Source: Anastatus disparis
Taxonomy: Eukaryota > Arthropoda > Insecta > Hymenoptera > Eupelmidae
NCBI GenBank assembly: GCA_017163975.1
Contig: JAFFSR010000292.1
Location: forward strand, 3,516,001-3,580,000
Direction of reading: 5' to 3'
DNA length: 64,000 bases
A program made the translations under genes and the position numbers. The notes under the pieces are model-generated. The model did no database searches. It was not told the origin of the DNA and saw nothing but the letters and a program-made list of their open reading frames with translations. This document shows positions 1 through 10,856 of this stretch, piece by piece (position 1 is the stretch's first letter; the number at the start of each line of letters is the position of its first letter).

Positions 1-308
1 ATGAACTAACCAATATAGTATGGAAAGAAGTACTAGAGAAATAACAAAAAAAGTAATAACATTAATTTTTTTAATATTAAAAATATATTTATATTTCTTA
101 CAAACTAATAAAACATTTGTTCTTTGAGATATAACATAATAAAACAGAAAATAAGAACATAATTTAAATTTTCTATAAAAAAAATTTAATATAAAATAAT
201 AAAAAAGAAAATAAAAACAAACTTCAAATTTTCTATAGAAAAAAAATTAATAAAAAATTATTTAAAGTACAATTTAATTAATTCTAATAATAATTAAATC
301 ATTATAAA

Positions 309-692
309 ATGGAATGGGATCCAGTTTCAATTGAATACATTGTTGTAGAAAACTTACAACATCAAGAAGAATTAGATGATTTAAATAACTAAATAAATGA
401 ATTTGAAAGATTTCAAGAGCAGTACGAAGAATATATGGGAAATTTGAATGAAAATACAGATTTATCTAGATTAAATAACGCAATTAATAACTATATCGGT
501 ATTAAAAATGAAAAACTTTATTTTGAAAATTGGAACAACGTAACATATTATTATAAATATATGACGAATAAAATTATTCAATATAAGTTAGAAATACGTG
601 ATTCAATAATGGAATATTATATCACAATTCATAATACAATATATTATAGATATTTATTACGTATTGCTAATATAATTTTCTTAATATTATAA
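309..692 (+). pseudogene. Orphan AT-rich ORF interrupted by one stop codon
   Basis: An ATG at 309 opens a frame that meets one TAA at 390-392 and then stays open to 692, where a second ATG at 435 lies in the same frame. Read through, it would encode about 127 residues. The first part is acidic (runs of E and D around residues 14-40); the C-terminal third is rich in I, Y and L and ends in a hydrophobic stretch. I recognise no domain. A polyadenylation-like AT-rich region follows. It may be a decayed orphan gene, a fragment of a larger spliced gene, or chance in very AT-rich DNA. The acidic first segment continuing on both sides of the stop argues mildly for a real coding past. Confidence 0.3.
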
Positions 693-811
693 AATATGTT
701 TAAGTAATAAATCAATAAAAATAATAAATATATCTTTTATAATAACAGAAAATTAATCAAATATATTAAAAAAGAAAATTAACATACATTTCATACATCA
801 AAAAGACTTAA

Positions 812-1272
812 GGTGGTTCGTGCGGTAAGAGAGAGAAAGCTAGCTGTGAGAGAAAGAGATAGCGCTCACATGATCCAGTTGCGCATGCGCAGCAACGTAA
901 ATGTGAACGAAATATGCATCGTTTATCTAATAATTACATGTTCAAAACACTTTATCTCTTTAATAAAACGATGAATTTACGTGAATCTTGTTGGAAAATG
1001 TTTATTATTAGTTCCTTCATATATGTTTAAATTTTCAATTACAATTTGAATTTAGTTTATGAGATATTGCGATTAACAGCTACGAAATGTAAAAATTCCA
1101 ATATATATAGATATACTTCCAATGTAATTTGTAAAACTTTGAACATCGATTAATCAAAAACGAAACGATGAAATTTTCTGAAATTTTAATATGATATTCA
1201 CATTGCCTTCATTGAACTATACCTACAATTTCAAGAATATCTTGAAAAAACACGTTAGTCGCACGAACCACC
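812..1272. mobile_element. TTAA-flanked MITE
   Basis: A short non-autonomous element. GGTGGTTCGTGCG at the left is matched by its reverse complement at the right end, and both ends are flanked by TTAA (808-811 and 1273-1276). TTAA target duplication is the hallmark of the piggyBac superfamily. No coding frame is present. The flanks (around 780-807 and 1277-1330) resemble sequence near 5800-5860, so the insertion lies in an older AT-rich repeat. Confidence 0.75.
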
Positions 1273-1276
1273 TTAA

Positions 1277-1577
1277 TTGCATTAAGATGTATTTAAAAAG
1301 AAAGAAATAAAATTTAATAAAATGGAAAATATATACTTTACAATTTTATTTATGAAATACATGGATTACTAATTCATTGAATTAATATTATTATAATTAT
1401 GATAATGGCATTAAAAGTTGAAAAAAAAAATTATAATCAATTATAACTTATACATTCTTAATTGATTTTAAATATAATAAAATGTTTAAATAATAAATAA
1501 AAAATTATTTTATGAAACAAAAAAAAAATTAATAAAATTCATATCATTATGTACCATATTATATTGATTTTTTTAAT
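1277..1577. other. AT-rich stretch without recognised feature
   Basis: I see only A/T-rich sequence with short homopolymers. It resembles 5760-6300 in composition and in short motifs. Confidence 0.5.
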
Positions 1578-1580
1578 TAA

Positions 1581-3164
1581 GGGAACGTTCACAAACCACG
1601 TGGCCCATTTGAGGGGGACGGGGGGGGGTCATGAAATGCTACGTTAAGACTACGTGAGGGGGGGGAGGGGTGATACAGAAAGGCACGTGGTTTTTATGAT
1701 GCTTAATATGTTGAAATTATGCATCAATATTTGAAAAATTACATTAAAAATTTCAAATAACGCGCGAGAATGCTAAGGTTTATTGTTTTTCTTTATTTCT
1801 GTCTCCGTCGCACTTTCTAAAAGTCGTCGCCGTTATTATGATAGCAGACTACAAAGCAATACTCTTCGCGTTCTTGCTTGGCGCACGCTTCAGTGTTTTG
1901 TTCACGTCTATAACGCGTCACTGAATCGAGTATATATTTGAAAACAAGTTCATGCGTGTAAACAAGTGTGCAAAGTTCGATGTAAGTTAATATAGTATAG
2001 AACATTAAACATGTCATTATATAATAAATTATTTAATGCGTATCAAAAATTGAACGCCGATAATTTTTCCAAACAAAAAGTACAAGATAATGTGAACGAA
2101 CTGTGGAAAGGTTTTAAAAATAATAAAAGTGAATTTCCTGGCAACGTTGAAAAAAAAATATCAGAGCTGTTACAAAAAAAAAACAGAAAAAGACGCAAAG
2201 TATCTCAATTACTTTGTCCAAAAGGTAAATTTTTTTCTTGCTAGTTTATTTTTAATTTTATTTAATAAAGAAATGTATGAAATATTAACGAAAAAAACGC
2301 GATATCATAAATTCACTATAATAAGATCGTCTACATAAAAGAGCTTGTTTGTGCGGATGCTTTTATATAAAAGCATTAATTTGTCGCTCATTTAATTTTT
2401 CATGAATATTAAATAAAAATTAGATGGTAATCTATTAAATTACAACAGAATATCATGATTTTCTTTGTTTGACCAATTATATTATTTTTGTTTTGAACAT
2501 TAATATTAACTTTTCAATACTGAGCAAAGATTCTACGTTATTTTTTTTAAGTCTTCCAGTCACAGTGTTTCTAATAATCCTTCATCATCCTTATCAATAT
2601 CACTATCGCCATCGCCATCAACCTCACACCTTCCTTCAGATATTAAAATAATTTCAGAGGTGCAAAAAGGTATCATTTTCCTATAGTCTTATCGATGTGA
2701 ATTTCGCCATCAATTTACAATCTTTAATTCGCTTTATTGTTTTAAAGGAGAAAAACGTAAACATAGCTTGGATGCGGGTACTAGCGAAAGTGTTAGCTTG
2801 ACTGAAAATAAAAATAACGATGAAGAATTTACAATCAATGCTTCTAAAACGACTCGTCAATATATAGCTCCTGCCCAAGATACTCTTAAGAAAGAGATAG
2901 AATTTTTAGAAAAAACATTATTATTAAAAATCGAAGGTCGTGATGCTGGTCTCGCAAAAACTGGGGTTCAAAAGGAAATCGATGAATTGAGAATGAATAT
3001 AGAACAAAAAAGTAAATAACTATTAAGCAAGAAAAGAAAAGCAGAATGCCAAAAAAAATACAGGGATGAAACTCGAAAAACCATGTTTGAAATTAAAGCT
3101 GGAAATTCACATTTAGCAAGTAGCTTGAAAGTGAGATTATTTTATAAATTAATGTTATTCTATG

Positions 3165-3217
<53 letters not shown>

Positions 3218-5656
3218 TAAAATATCTGATATTTGTAAGATATAGTGTTAGCATAATTTTTCATTTATTTGTATATGCAATAATTTTTATTTATATTTCA
3301 GATCAACGAAGGGCCAGGCCGACCAAGAATAGAGACCCATCATCCTGAATTGTTGACTACGATTGCTGAAATTGCTATGTTTGGCGGAGCAGCTCATGAT
3401 CGTAGACGTTCTAACTTAGTTAGGAGTTGTAAAACTTTAAAAGAATTAAAAAATGAGATTGAATCGAGTCTTGGAATAACAATATCAGAAAGTGCTACTT
3501 ATCTTCGTCTTTTACCACGAGATTCTCATACAATTGAGGGTAAAAGGCATGTTAATACGGTGCCAGTGAAACTTTGTCGGACTCAAAATAACGCCAGGAA
3601 AGATCACATTGATAGTAAATTTTGCACAGCATCAATAAGGTGATTATTTTTATGTTTATTTGTATTTATTTTGAAAAATCTGAGTCTTTAAATAATATTT
3701 TTAAATGAACAGATCATTGGAACAACTAATTTCAGTACTTGGTAGTAAACAAGTAGCCGTAATTTCGCAAGATGATAAAAGTAAAGTACCTATTGGCCTT
3801 GCTGCTGCTAATAAGCAAGCGCCTTTGCTTATGCATTTGGAGTATAAAATAACACTTCCTGATCATGATTGGGTCATAGCACCTCGCCATAAGCTCATTC
3901 CAAGTGTTTATGCAGGTATTAAAATAGAAGATGGCAAGATCGGTGATCCAAAAAATGTATCTTATTCGGGGCCTACATATGTTGCCATTCGAAGTGCTAA
4001 ACATTCTTCAAGTACTGCATTATCGCATGCTGTTGATTTTCAAAAATTTCTTACATTAGATTCCTTCAAAGAAATACTTTATGGTACCAAATAAATAGTC
4101 TAAAATTGTGCGTAGTAAATAATTTAATATTATTTAATTTATTGTATTACTTTCTTGTAGATGGAAAAAAAGTTAAACCCATTATTGCTATTACATCTGA
4201 CGGCGGGCCTGATGAAAATCCACGTTACAAAAAAGTAATTACTTGTGCATGTCATCATTTTCTGGTTTACGATTTGGATGCTTTATTTATAATCACTAAT
4301 GCTCCTGGTCGAAGCGCATATAATCGCGTGGAAAGGCGGATGGCTAAGTTTAGCAATGAACTAGCCGGATTAGTATTGCCTCATGATCATTATGGCTCGC
4401 ATCTCTCAACAGTGCTGGTGTAACAATAGATGAAGAACTCGAAGAAAAAAATTTTGAATTTGCAGGACAAACACTTGCTGAGATATGGAGTGATATGGTT
4501 ATTGATGGATATTCTGTGACAGCTGAATACGTTAATAATACTTCAGACTGTGTTATTGAGGAAGTCTCATCGGAATGGTATAATTTGCATGTACGTGAGA
4601 GCCAATATTTTCTTCAGGTGCGAATTAATTAGGTTATTTTTAAATTATAAAATGTTAAAATATTATTTTTAAAATATTATTTCAATCACTTTATAAAATT
4701 TATAGATTGTTAAATGTGATGATAGAGATTGTTGTCGAGAATGGAGAAGTGATTTGAAAAGTATTCTACCTATCACCAATGGTTTTCTTCCACCTCCTTT
4801 TCCATTACGTAGATCAAGTGATGGCCAACTTCTAATACCTGCTCCAGAGGAAGTCAAAGAAAAAGATAGCTTTCCCGATCTTTTCCTTAGATTAGCAATT
4901 GGTTTGAAACCTGTGACAGTGACTGGATTTCCAGTACCCTATGATTTCTACTGTCCCTCGTTATGCAACGAACTTGAAGGTATTCTTATTAATCATACGT
5001 TCTTATTGAACTAAGACTAATCAAAAAAAATTTTTTTTTCCTAGGAAGAACTTGTTATTTATGCGGCACGTACTTTGCATCAAAAAAACAGAAGAGTTTG
5101 CATAAAACAAAAATACATGGAAAAAATAGTATTGAAAAGCAACATGCAAAAAAAATTCTTGCTAAGAGAGGAAGTGAAATCTTCATCGAAGTCAATTATT
5201 TAGAACCTGAAATAGAATGGTTTGAAGAAGAAGATGTTGAAATTGATTCACCTATTGATATATCTGAAGATCAAAAAAGAGACAATTCTTCTATTTTAAT
5301 TAATGACTTACACGACTGGCTAGTTTCACCATTTTCAATTATAGATGGGTTTGAAAATTTATAGTACACGAAAGATCATTAGAAAATTATATATTTAAAA
5401 TATAATATTATTAATATTAATATATGTACAATAATTTTAAGATATAAATGTAAAGTCTGTTATTATATGTACAGTAAATGTTTCTAATAAAACTTTTAGT
5501 TAGTTCAATAACATGAAAAATTTTAATAATTATAAACCACGTGCCTTAAGGGGGGGGGGGCGAGGGGGTTAAGGAAAAATGCTACGATGGGCTTCATGGG
5601 GGGACGGGGGGTCAAAATGCATTGAAAATCAGGCTACGTGGTTTGTGAACGTTCCC
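1581..5656 (+). mobile_element. Complete DNA transposon with ISAzo13-like transposase and G-run ends
   Basis: A 4.08 kb element bounded by inverted repeats of about 25 bp beginning GGGAACGTTCACAAACC, with one mismatch between ends, and flanked by TAA on both sides (1578-1580 and 5657-5659). Both subterminal zones carry long G runs (about 1610-1675 and 5545-5615). A 3-bp TAA/TTA target duplication is typical of PIF/Harbinger, but the encoded protein does not look like a Harbinger transposase. The element contains one spliced transposase gene covering most of its interior. A (TA)n tract at about 3169-3214 lies in one intron. Confidence 0.85.
2011..5364 (+). pseudogene. Multi-exon DDE transposase, ISAzo13-like, with C-terminal zinc finger
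   Basis: Probable exons, joined by GT-AG introns with matching phase, are 2011-2224, 2748-3130, 3302-3639, 3713-4083, 4161-4617, 4706-4979 and 5045-5364. The first D may lie in VISQDDKSKVPIG (exon 4), the second in TSDGGPDENPR and the E in RSAYNRVERRM (both exon 5). This D-K-x-K-V-x-I-G / SDGG-x-N-x-R / N-x-x-E-x-R order resembles bacterial ISAzo13-type transposases; that match is by memory of motifs, not a search. The last exon encodes a C2H2-like finger (CYLCG...HKTKIH) followed by an acidic tail. Damage: an in-frame TAA at 3017-3019 and a one-base loss near 4405. The ATG at 2011 is the first in the exon. Exon 1 and exon 2 products are lysine-rich and probably DNA-binding or coiled-coil. 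Confidence 0.75.
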
Positions 5657-5659
5657 TAA

Positions 5660-6810
5660 TGAATAATATTAAAATTTATTTATTATTGAATAAATAATCA
5701 ATAATTTTAAGAAAAACAAACATAAAAATACATTCTATTAATTTTGTAAAAATTATTTTAATATATCTTTTTTAATACTAGCAAGAAAGTTAAGGATATT
5801 AAAAAACAATATAGATATACATTTTATACATCCAAAAGACTAAAAATAAAATTAAGATATATTAAAAATTAAATTGAAATAATTTATGAATAAGGAAAAA
5901 TTATATTATTTAATTTTATCGTCTTATTTATGAAATATATTATTATCATAATGATATTGAAATTTATTGTAAAATATATACTTTAAATAAAACTAATATT
6001 TACAAAAAATAAAATGAAATATATTAATTTCAAGTATATAAACTAAAGATACTAAATATTGTAAAAAAAAAAAACAATAATTAATATTCAAATATAAAAA
6101 ATAATTGAAAAATTTTAACTAATAATAATATTAAATAACATAGAGTTTAATCAGGTATTAAACTTTAAATTCGGAATAATTATAATAAAAAAAATTTCTG
6201 TCCTACATTATTGTAAGACATGTTACAATAATATTTAATCGAAAAATATCAAGTTATAATAATTATTCTTATAAATATACTTAAACAAAGATTTAAAAGA
6301 GATAAATATTAATTGAAAAATTGTTATATAAGAATAATATAATAACCAATTGTGCAAATAATAAAATGACTTTTAAAACTTTGTTTAAATATGTAATACT
6401 GATGGTGGAGGATGGATCGTAAATAGAGTCTAAGTTATAAGGAGGGAGGAATATAGACTCTCATGGTTGTGTAGGGCTACAAGCGAAAGGAACTATGGTT
6501 TTATTTTAAATAATTGTATTAAAAAAATGGAATAATTTTAATTAATTTTAACATATCTTAAAATAACTTAAAATTATTATTATTGATTTTATATGATTAT
6601 TTAAAATAAAACGAAAAAATCCAACGCACCGTAATACTATTCATTCATTATTATTTAATTTATATTATAAATTAATTGTAAGGTATTATTGACACTACCT
6701 CTTCGGGTGGTGTGGAAATATGTCTGAACAAATATATAATAATTATTAATTTTATTAATAATTTTTGTCAGCACAAATTTCATTACTGGCTGATATTTTC
6801 ATTAGTGTAA
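5660..6810. other. AT-rich stretch without recognised feature
   Basis: Over a kilobase of very AT-rich DNA with no ORF of note. It shares short motifs with 700-1560 (for example the ATTTTATACATCCAAAAGAC region near 5820), suggesting that both sides of the transposon at 1581-5656 derive from related repeat DNA. A more GC-rich patch near 6395-6495 is unexplained. Confidence 0.4.
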
Positions 6811-6814
6811 ATAT

Positions 6815-6860
6815 GCACGGGGGTTGGCGAGCAGCGCGAGCAGGGGGGTACCCCCCTAGT
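6815..6860 (+). mobile_element. Hairpin terminus ending CTAG (Helitron/Helentron-like end)
   Basis: A GC-rich patch in AT-rich DNA: GGGGGTTGGCGAGCAGCGCG is followed by the palindrome GGGGGGTACCCCCC and then TAG, abutting a (TA)n tract. A closely similar patch occurs in the opposite orientation at 61432-61480, also next to (TA)n. A palindrome next to a CTAG end is reminiscent of Helitron or Helentron 3' ends, but no Rep/helicase gene is present and the other end was not found. Confidence 0.5.
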
Positions 6861-7407
6861 ATATATATATATATATATATATATTAGGGTGTCCCTTATT
6901 TACCAATGTTTTTTTTTTCGTTGTGCCGCCCCCTGGATCTTTAATTTATGCTAAAAAATGAAGATTTTACTTGGAAAAAGTGAGAAAAAGACGTTTTAAA
7001 CCGTGCCTATTTCGCAAAACGAGATTTTAGTCCACGTATACGCATTATACTTAATCTAACGTATTTCATTTCTCTACTATGTTTAAAAAGAGCTTTAAAC
7101 AGTTCAACTATTACATTTTTTCATGTAAAATTTGGCATAGAATTCGAATTTTTACTCATTTTAAATCAAAACGTACATATAGTAAGGTAAGAGACACTTT
7201 TGCATTTATTAAGGTCAGTTTTTTAAATTATTTTTTGCTTTTTTGATTAATAATGAAAGTTATTTATGATTTGCCTGATTATTTTGAGTAATAATTTTCA
7301 AAAAATAAACATAAAAATTCACAACAATTATAAATTAACATATTTTGTACATTATGAAATTTCTAAGATTGTTTTCAAAAACAATTTTTGTTTACAATAG
7401 TTGGTTT

Positions 7408-7688
7408 TTTCTTTATTATTTTTCATTGGCCATGACAAGCACTTTTGGCTTTTGGTCATTCGGCCATTACCAGGTAAATCTTTTATATTTTATATCCAGT
7501 TGTGCCCAGTGGGACTTTTTTAACAACACAATTTTTGCCCAATGGGACTTTATAAGTTTTTCGTGGTCTCCGGGTTCTACTCCCCGCAGAAAAATTCGAA
7601 AAAATTTTTCCGAAATTTTCCCGGGGAATCGAACCCCGGTCCACTAGAGCGCGAGCCAAGAGCCTTAGCCCCTGCGCTACCGCCGCTC
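7408..7688 (-). mobile_element. tRNA-derived SINE with 13-bp target duplication
   Basis: On the minus strand the element starts GGAGCGGCGGTAGCGCAGGG, containing an RNA polymerase III A box (TAGCGCAGGGGC), followed by a B box (GGTTCGATTCC) about 45 bases on. It ends in an A-rich tail (AATAATAAAGAAA). CAATAGTTGGTTT occurs directly at both sides (7395-7407 and 7689-7701), a clear retroposition target duplication. The body between head and tail is not tRNA-like and contains two similar GTCCCAxTGGGCA motifs. It probably needs a LINE partner in trans; none is visible in this window. Confidence 0.85.
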
Positions 7689-7733
7689 CAATAGTTGGTT
7701 TAAGCGTATGATAATATTTTTTTTATAATATTA

Positions 7734-7961
7734 GGGGTAACCGGGGTAAATTGGACCGATGGGACAAACCAGACCAGCATTACTTTATATGAATATACGT
7801 AAATATTAGAAGATTAAAACTACATAAAAAAACTTTAGCAATAAAAGTAATTCAATGTAACAATATTAAAATCTTATTGGTCAAATAAAAATTTACTATA
7901 TTTTTACATAAAGTGATGCCGGTCCGATTTCCCCGGGGGTCCGATTTACCCCGATTTCCCC
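7734..7961. mobile_element. MITE with imperfect inverted ends, TA duplication
   Basis: Ends GGGGTAACCGGGGTAAATT and a reverse complement with several mismatches (GGTCCGATTTACCCCG...CCCC), flanked by TA at 7732-7733 and 7962-7963. No coding capacity. It is nested in the long-TIR element next to the SINE. Confidence 0.6.
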
Positions 7962-8074
7962 TACCTTCGATGTATTCAAGTTTTTAATTAATTTATTAAA
8001 AATTTTTGCATTATTAAACCGTTTTTACATATTTAGAAACATTTTAATAATCTAATTAACGTTATCAGATCTTA

Positions 8075-8711
8075 GGGTGAAATCAGATGGAGCGGAAAAT
8101 AGGCGACGGAACGTCACAGAACCTCAATTCCGCATCTTTGTATTCCGCCAACGGAGTAAAGACGACGTAATAGACGACATCAATTTTTATTTTGTTTAAA
8201 AAAATAATTAGTGCTTCAATAACCTCACGTAATATTTTTAATTTGCTTTCCATAGCTGTACTTTTAATTTCAATCAAACTTTTAAATTCTATTTTGGTTA
8301 ACTATTTGTTTAAACAATTTCAAAAAGTCTGTGACGCTTCTATTATCCCGTCAAATTTGTTTCCCTATATCCACATGGAGCGGAATAGAAGTTCTGTGAC
8401 GTTGATTAGCAATTTTGTAATTAAAAAATAATTATGTTAATTGAAATATTTGGTTATAATAACAAACTATATTTTATTTTTGTAAAAAAAGAATCTCATT
8501 ACAATAACAATAGATGATTATTTCCAACTTTTTTAACATTTTTGTTGTTAATTTAAAATTCGCGGATACATTTGTATGCTATTTTTAACAATTTTTCAGC
8601 TACATTCTGCGCCATGTGAACATAGGGAAAAAATTTGACGGAAAACAAGGCGACGGAATGAATGTCTTGTGACGTTCCGTCGTCTATTTTCCGCTCCATC
8701 TAATTCCACCC
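8075..8711. mobile_element. MITE with TTA duplication (PIF/Harbinger type)
   Basis: The inverted ends (about 40 bp) begin GGGTGAAATCAGATGGAGCG and are matched near 8670-8711. TTA flanks both ends (8072-8074 and 8712-8714), the TWA duplication usual for PIF/Harbinger. GGAGCGGAA-type motifs recur inside near 8375, hinting at internal subrepeats. Confidence 0.75.
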
Positions 8712-9021
8712 TTATCGATAATCGTGATCATAAAGTATATGATAAATCTATATGCAAAAAGTATATTTCTTTTATATTTCGTACGATTGACAATTTGCTC
8801 TGGTTCCAATAGATGTGGGAGGTTTTTAAGAAGTATATTTCTTATTTTTTCTCAACATTTTAAAGACAATATGAACTACATTGTAACTGATATTAGCTAA
8901 AATGAGAGCGGTGATAAGTCTTGATAACATCATTTAATTATTATTTTCCTTTAAATTTGCGAGAACGAATCACTATTTTCTTTAACATTTGTCCATTAAC
9001 TTAATCTTGTGATAGCCTTTA

Positions 9022-9321
9022 CACTGAAAAATAAGTGGTAGTCCAGGAGTCCCTCGAAGTACTTCTGCTCCACGAAACCGTAAGAATGCTAATGCTTTCT
9101 CTCGTGGGGAACGTGACGCCCCACTGTCGAAGCTAACAGCTCTTTTTGTTGTGCATGTGTATTCCCACTCACGTGGGATTTCGTTTGGCGTCATGCAAAG
9201 TACTCCTCTCGTCCCACAGTGGCACCACTGTTTTCCCGCAGTGGCACTCTGTGCGCACGAAACGAAAAGAGTATAGTTTCGTTACCGATGGTAGTGCTTC
9301 TTTCCCACTTATTTTTCAGTG
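9022..9321. mobile_element. MITE with TA duplication
   Basis: CACTGAAAAATAAGTGG at the left is matched exactly in inverse at the right. The flanking dinucleotide is TA (9020-9021 and 9322-9323), consistent with Tc1/mariner mobilisation. The interior is GC-richer than its surroundings and has no protein-like frame. Confidence 0.75.
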
Positions 9322-9371
9322 TAGTTAAATTAATGCAATATGATTTTTTTAATCTTTTGACCGAATGACGG

Positions 9372-9393
9372 CACGCGCTTGCGCAAGCGCGTG
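9372..9393. repeat. 22-bp perfect palindrome
   Basis: An uninterrupted perfect palindrome with arm CACGCGCTTGC, GC-rich within AT-rich DNA. It could extrude as a cruciform or be a dimeric protein site. No repeat context was found in the window. Confidence 0.5.
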
Positions 9394-9455
9394 ATGGATT
9401 TTCGTTACGGTTATCATAGAAAAATTAAAATATTATTAAAGTTATAATTTCTTAG

Positions 9456-9615
9456 GCCCGAATTTATAGTCGACACTTGGCACTCAGCACTCAGTTTACA
9501 TGTAACAAACATCATTCTATCCTTTTTTTTCTTATGGAAGTAGAATAAGATAGAATGATGTTTGTTACGTGTAAACTGAGTGCTGAGTGCCAAGTGTCGA
9601 TTATAAATTCGGGCC
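9456..9615. mobile_element. Palindromic MITE, GGCCCGAATT family, copy 1
   Basis: The two halves are nearly perfect reverse complements (start GGCCCGAATTTATAGTCG), with a short A/T-rich loop near 9520-9545. TTA flanks both ends (9453-9455 and 9616-9618), a PIF/Harbinger-type duplication. Related copies lie at 47576-47787 and about 24600-24730. Confidence 0.85.
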
Positions 9616-10281
9616 TTAATTGGACACACTGCTAATGATAATATAATCTTAAAGCTCAAAAGACGCGCAATTCATTGTTATGATCAAAACCAATATAAAG
9701 ACAATAACTACCGATTGAATCAATTCGAAACTTATTTCAGCACCCAAAACTCATTTTCGATTTACAAATAAATAAAAAGATGTACAATTATGATTTTATC
9801 GAGAATCAAAGATGCAGGTGAAGCACAATCATTTTCATATTTGGGTAATCACAATATTTATAAACCGGGATTATTACTCAAAATAATCAGACAAATCATA
9901 AATAACATTCATTATTAATAAAAAACAAATAATCATTAAAAAAACTGACCTTAACTGATGTAAAAGTGTCTCTTACCTTACTATATGTACGTTTTGATTT
10001 AAAATGAGTAAAAATTCGAATTCTATGCTAAATTTTACATGAAAAAATGTAATAGTTGAACTGTTCAAAGCTCTTTTTAAACATAGTAGAGAAATGAAAT
10101 ACGTTAGATTAAGTATAACGCGTATACGTGGACTAAAATCTCGTTTTGCGAAATAGGCACGGTTTAAAACGTCTTTTTCTCACTTTTTCCGAGTAAAATC
10201 TTCATTTTTTAGCATAAATTAAAGATCCAGGGGGCGGCACAACGAAAAAAAAAACATTGGTAAATAAGGGACACCCTAATA

Positions 10282-10620
10282 TATATATACATGGTCTCTT
10301 TCATGTCAACTTGCACCCGTTGATCCGTATATTTTTTGTTTTATATATATGTATATATATACATACATACATACATACATGGGACATTTCATGTCGGCTA
10401 GCACGTACTCATAAGTACAGGTTTTCTTTATATGTAGTACATTTCATAACAACACGCACACACCCATCCGAGTACCCTCAGGTTTATATATATGCGACAT
10501 TTCGTGTCGATTCGCATGCATGAACACGCACGTTAATAAACATAGGATTTTTCACGTCAATTTGAACGCACACACACAGGTTTATCTATATATATATATA
10601 TATTGCGACGAGTATACATA
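10282..10620. repeat. Minisatellite/microsatellite array
   Basis: Diverged units containing (TA)n, ACATxxATACAT and variants of GACATTTCATGTCAACTYGC separated by CACACA-rich segments. The same unit type forms the arrays at 49862-50190 and about 60660-61431. Short IY-rich frames here are translation of the simple repeats. Confidence 0.75.
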
Positions 10621-10639
10621 CCCACGCATTTCAAATCTC

Positions 10640-10850
10640 CCGCCTAATGGCCAAGCTACTATAGAACAGTAGTTCTGAGCTCAGCCGCTGGGCGGCAACC
10701 TCGAACGTCGTTGCACGCAACGAGAAAAATGAGGCCGGAGTATATAAGAGGCCGAGAAGCTATCCAGAGAAGAGCAATGTAGACTACGGTCTCCCCTCTC
10801 TCTTTACCCGAGTGAGCACGCTGGGCTAAGAGAGAATGAGACAAGTAGTA
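10640..10850 (+). promoter_or_regulatory. GC-moderate segment with TATA box, possible LTR or promoter fragment
   Basis: A patch of clearly higher GC content contains GAGTATATAAGAGGCC (about 10737-10752), a good TATA box, followed about 30-60 bases on by a purine-rich, initiator-like region. This resembles the U3/R part of an LTR or a core promoter, but I could not find a second copy, TG...CA ends or a gene downstream. Confidence 0.3.
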
Positions 10851-10856
10851 GCTGCA

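Larger units (their letters stand above)
6884..10279. mobile_element. Non-autonomous element with TIRs of about 410 bp and TA duplication
   Basis: The left arm (6884 to about 7293) starts TTAGGGTGTCCCTTATTT and is repeated in inverted form at about 9869-10279. The flanks are TA (6882-6883 and 10280-10281), as for Tc1/mariner-type elements. No transposase remains inside. The interior holds a SINE (7408-7688), MITEs at 7734-7961, 8075-8711, 9022-9321 and 9456-9615, and AT-rich filler. It was inserted into the (TA)n tract that follows the hairpin at 6815-6860, separating it from the satellite at 10282. Confidence 0.85.

Noticed and set aside
1817..2017. Minus-strand ORF upstream of the first transposase
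   Set aside because: It overlaps the element's 5' leader in antisense and has no recognisable protein features.
7615..7688. A minus-strand tRNA gene
   Set aside because: A and B boxes are present, but the sequence continues into a SINE body with an A-rich tail and a 13-bp target duplication, and the acceptor stem does not close.
9372..9393. Palindrome as a replication origin or operator
   Set aside because: It is a single occurrence with no neighbouring gene or repeated motif, so no function can be supported.
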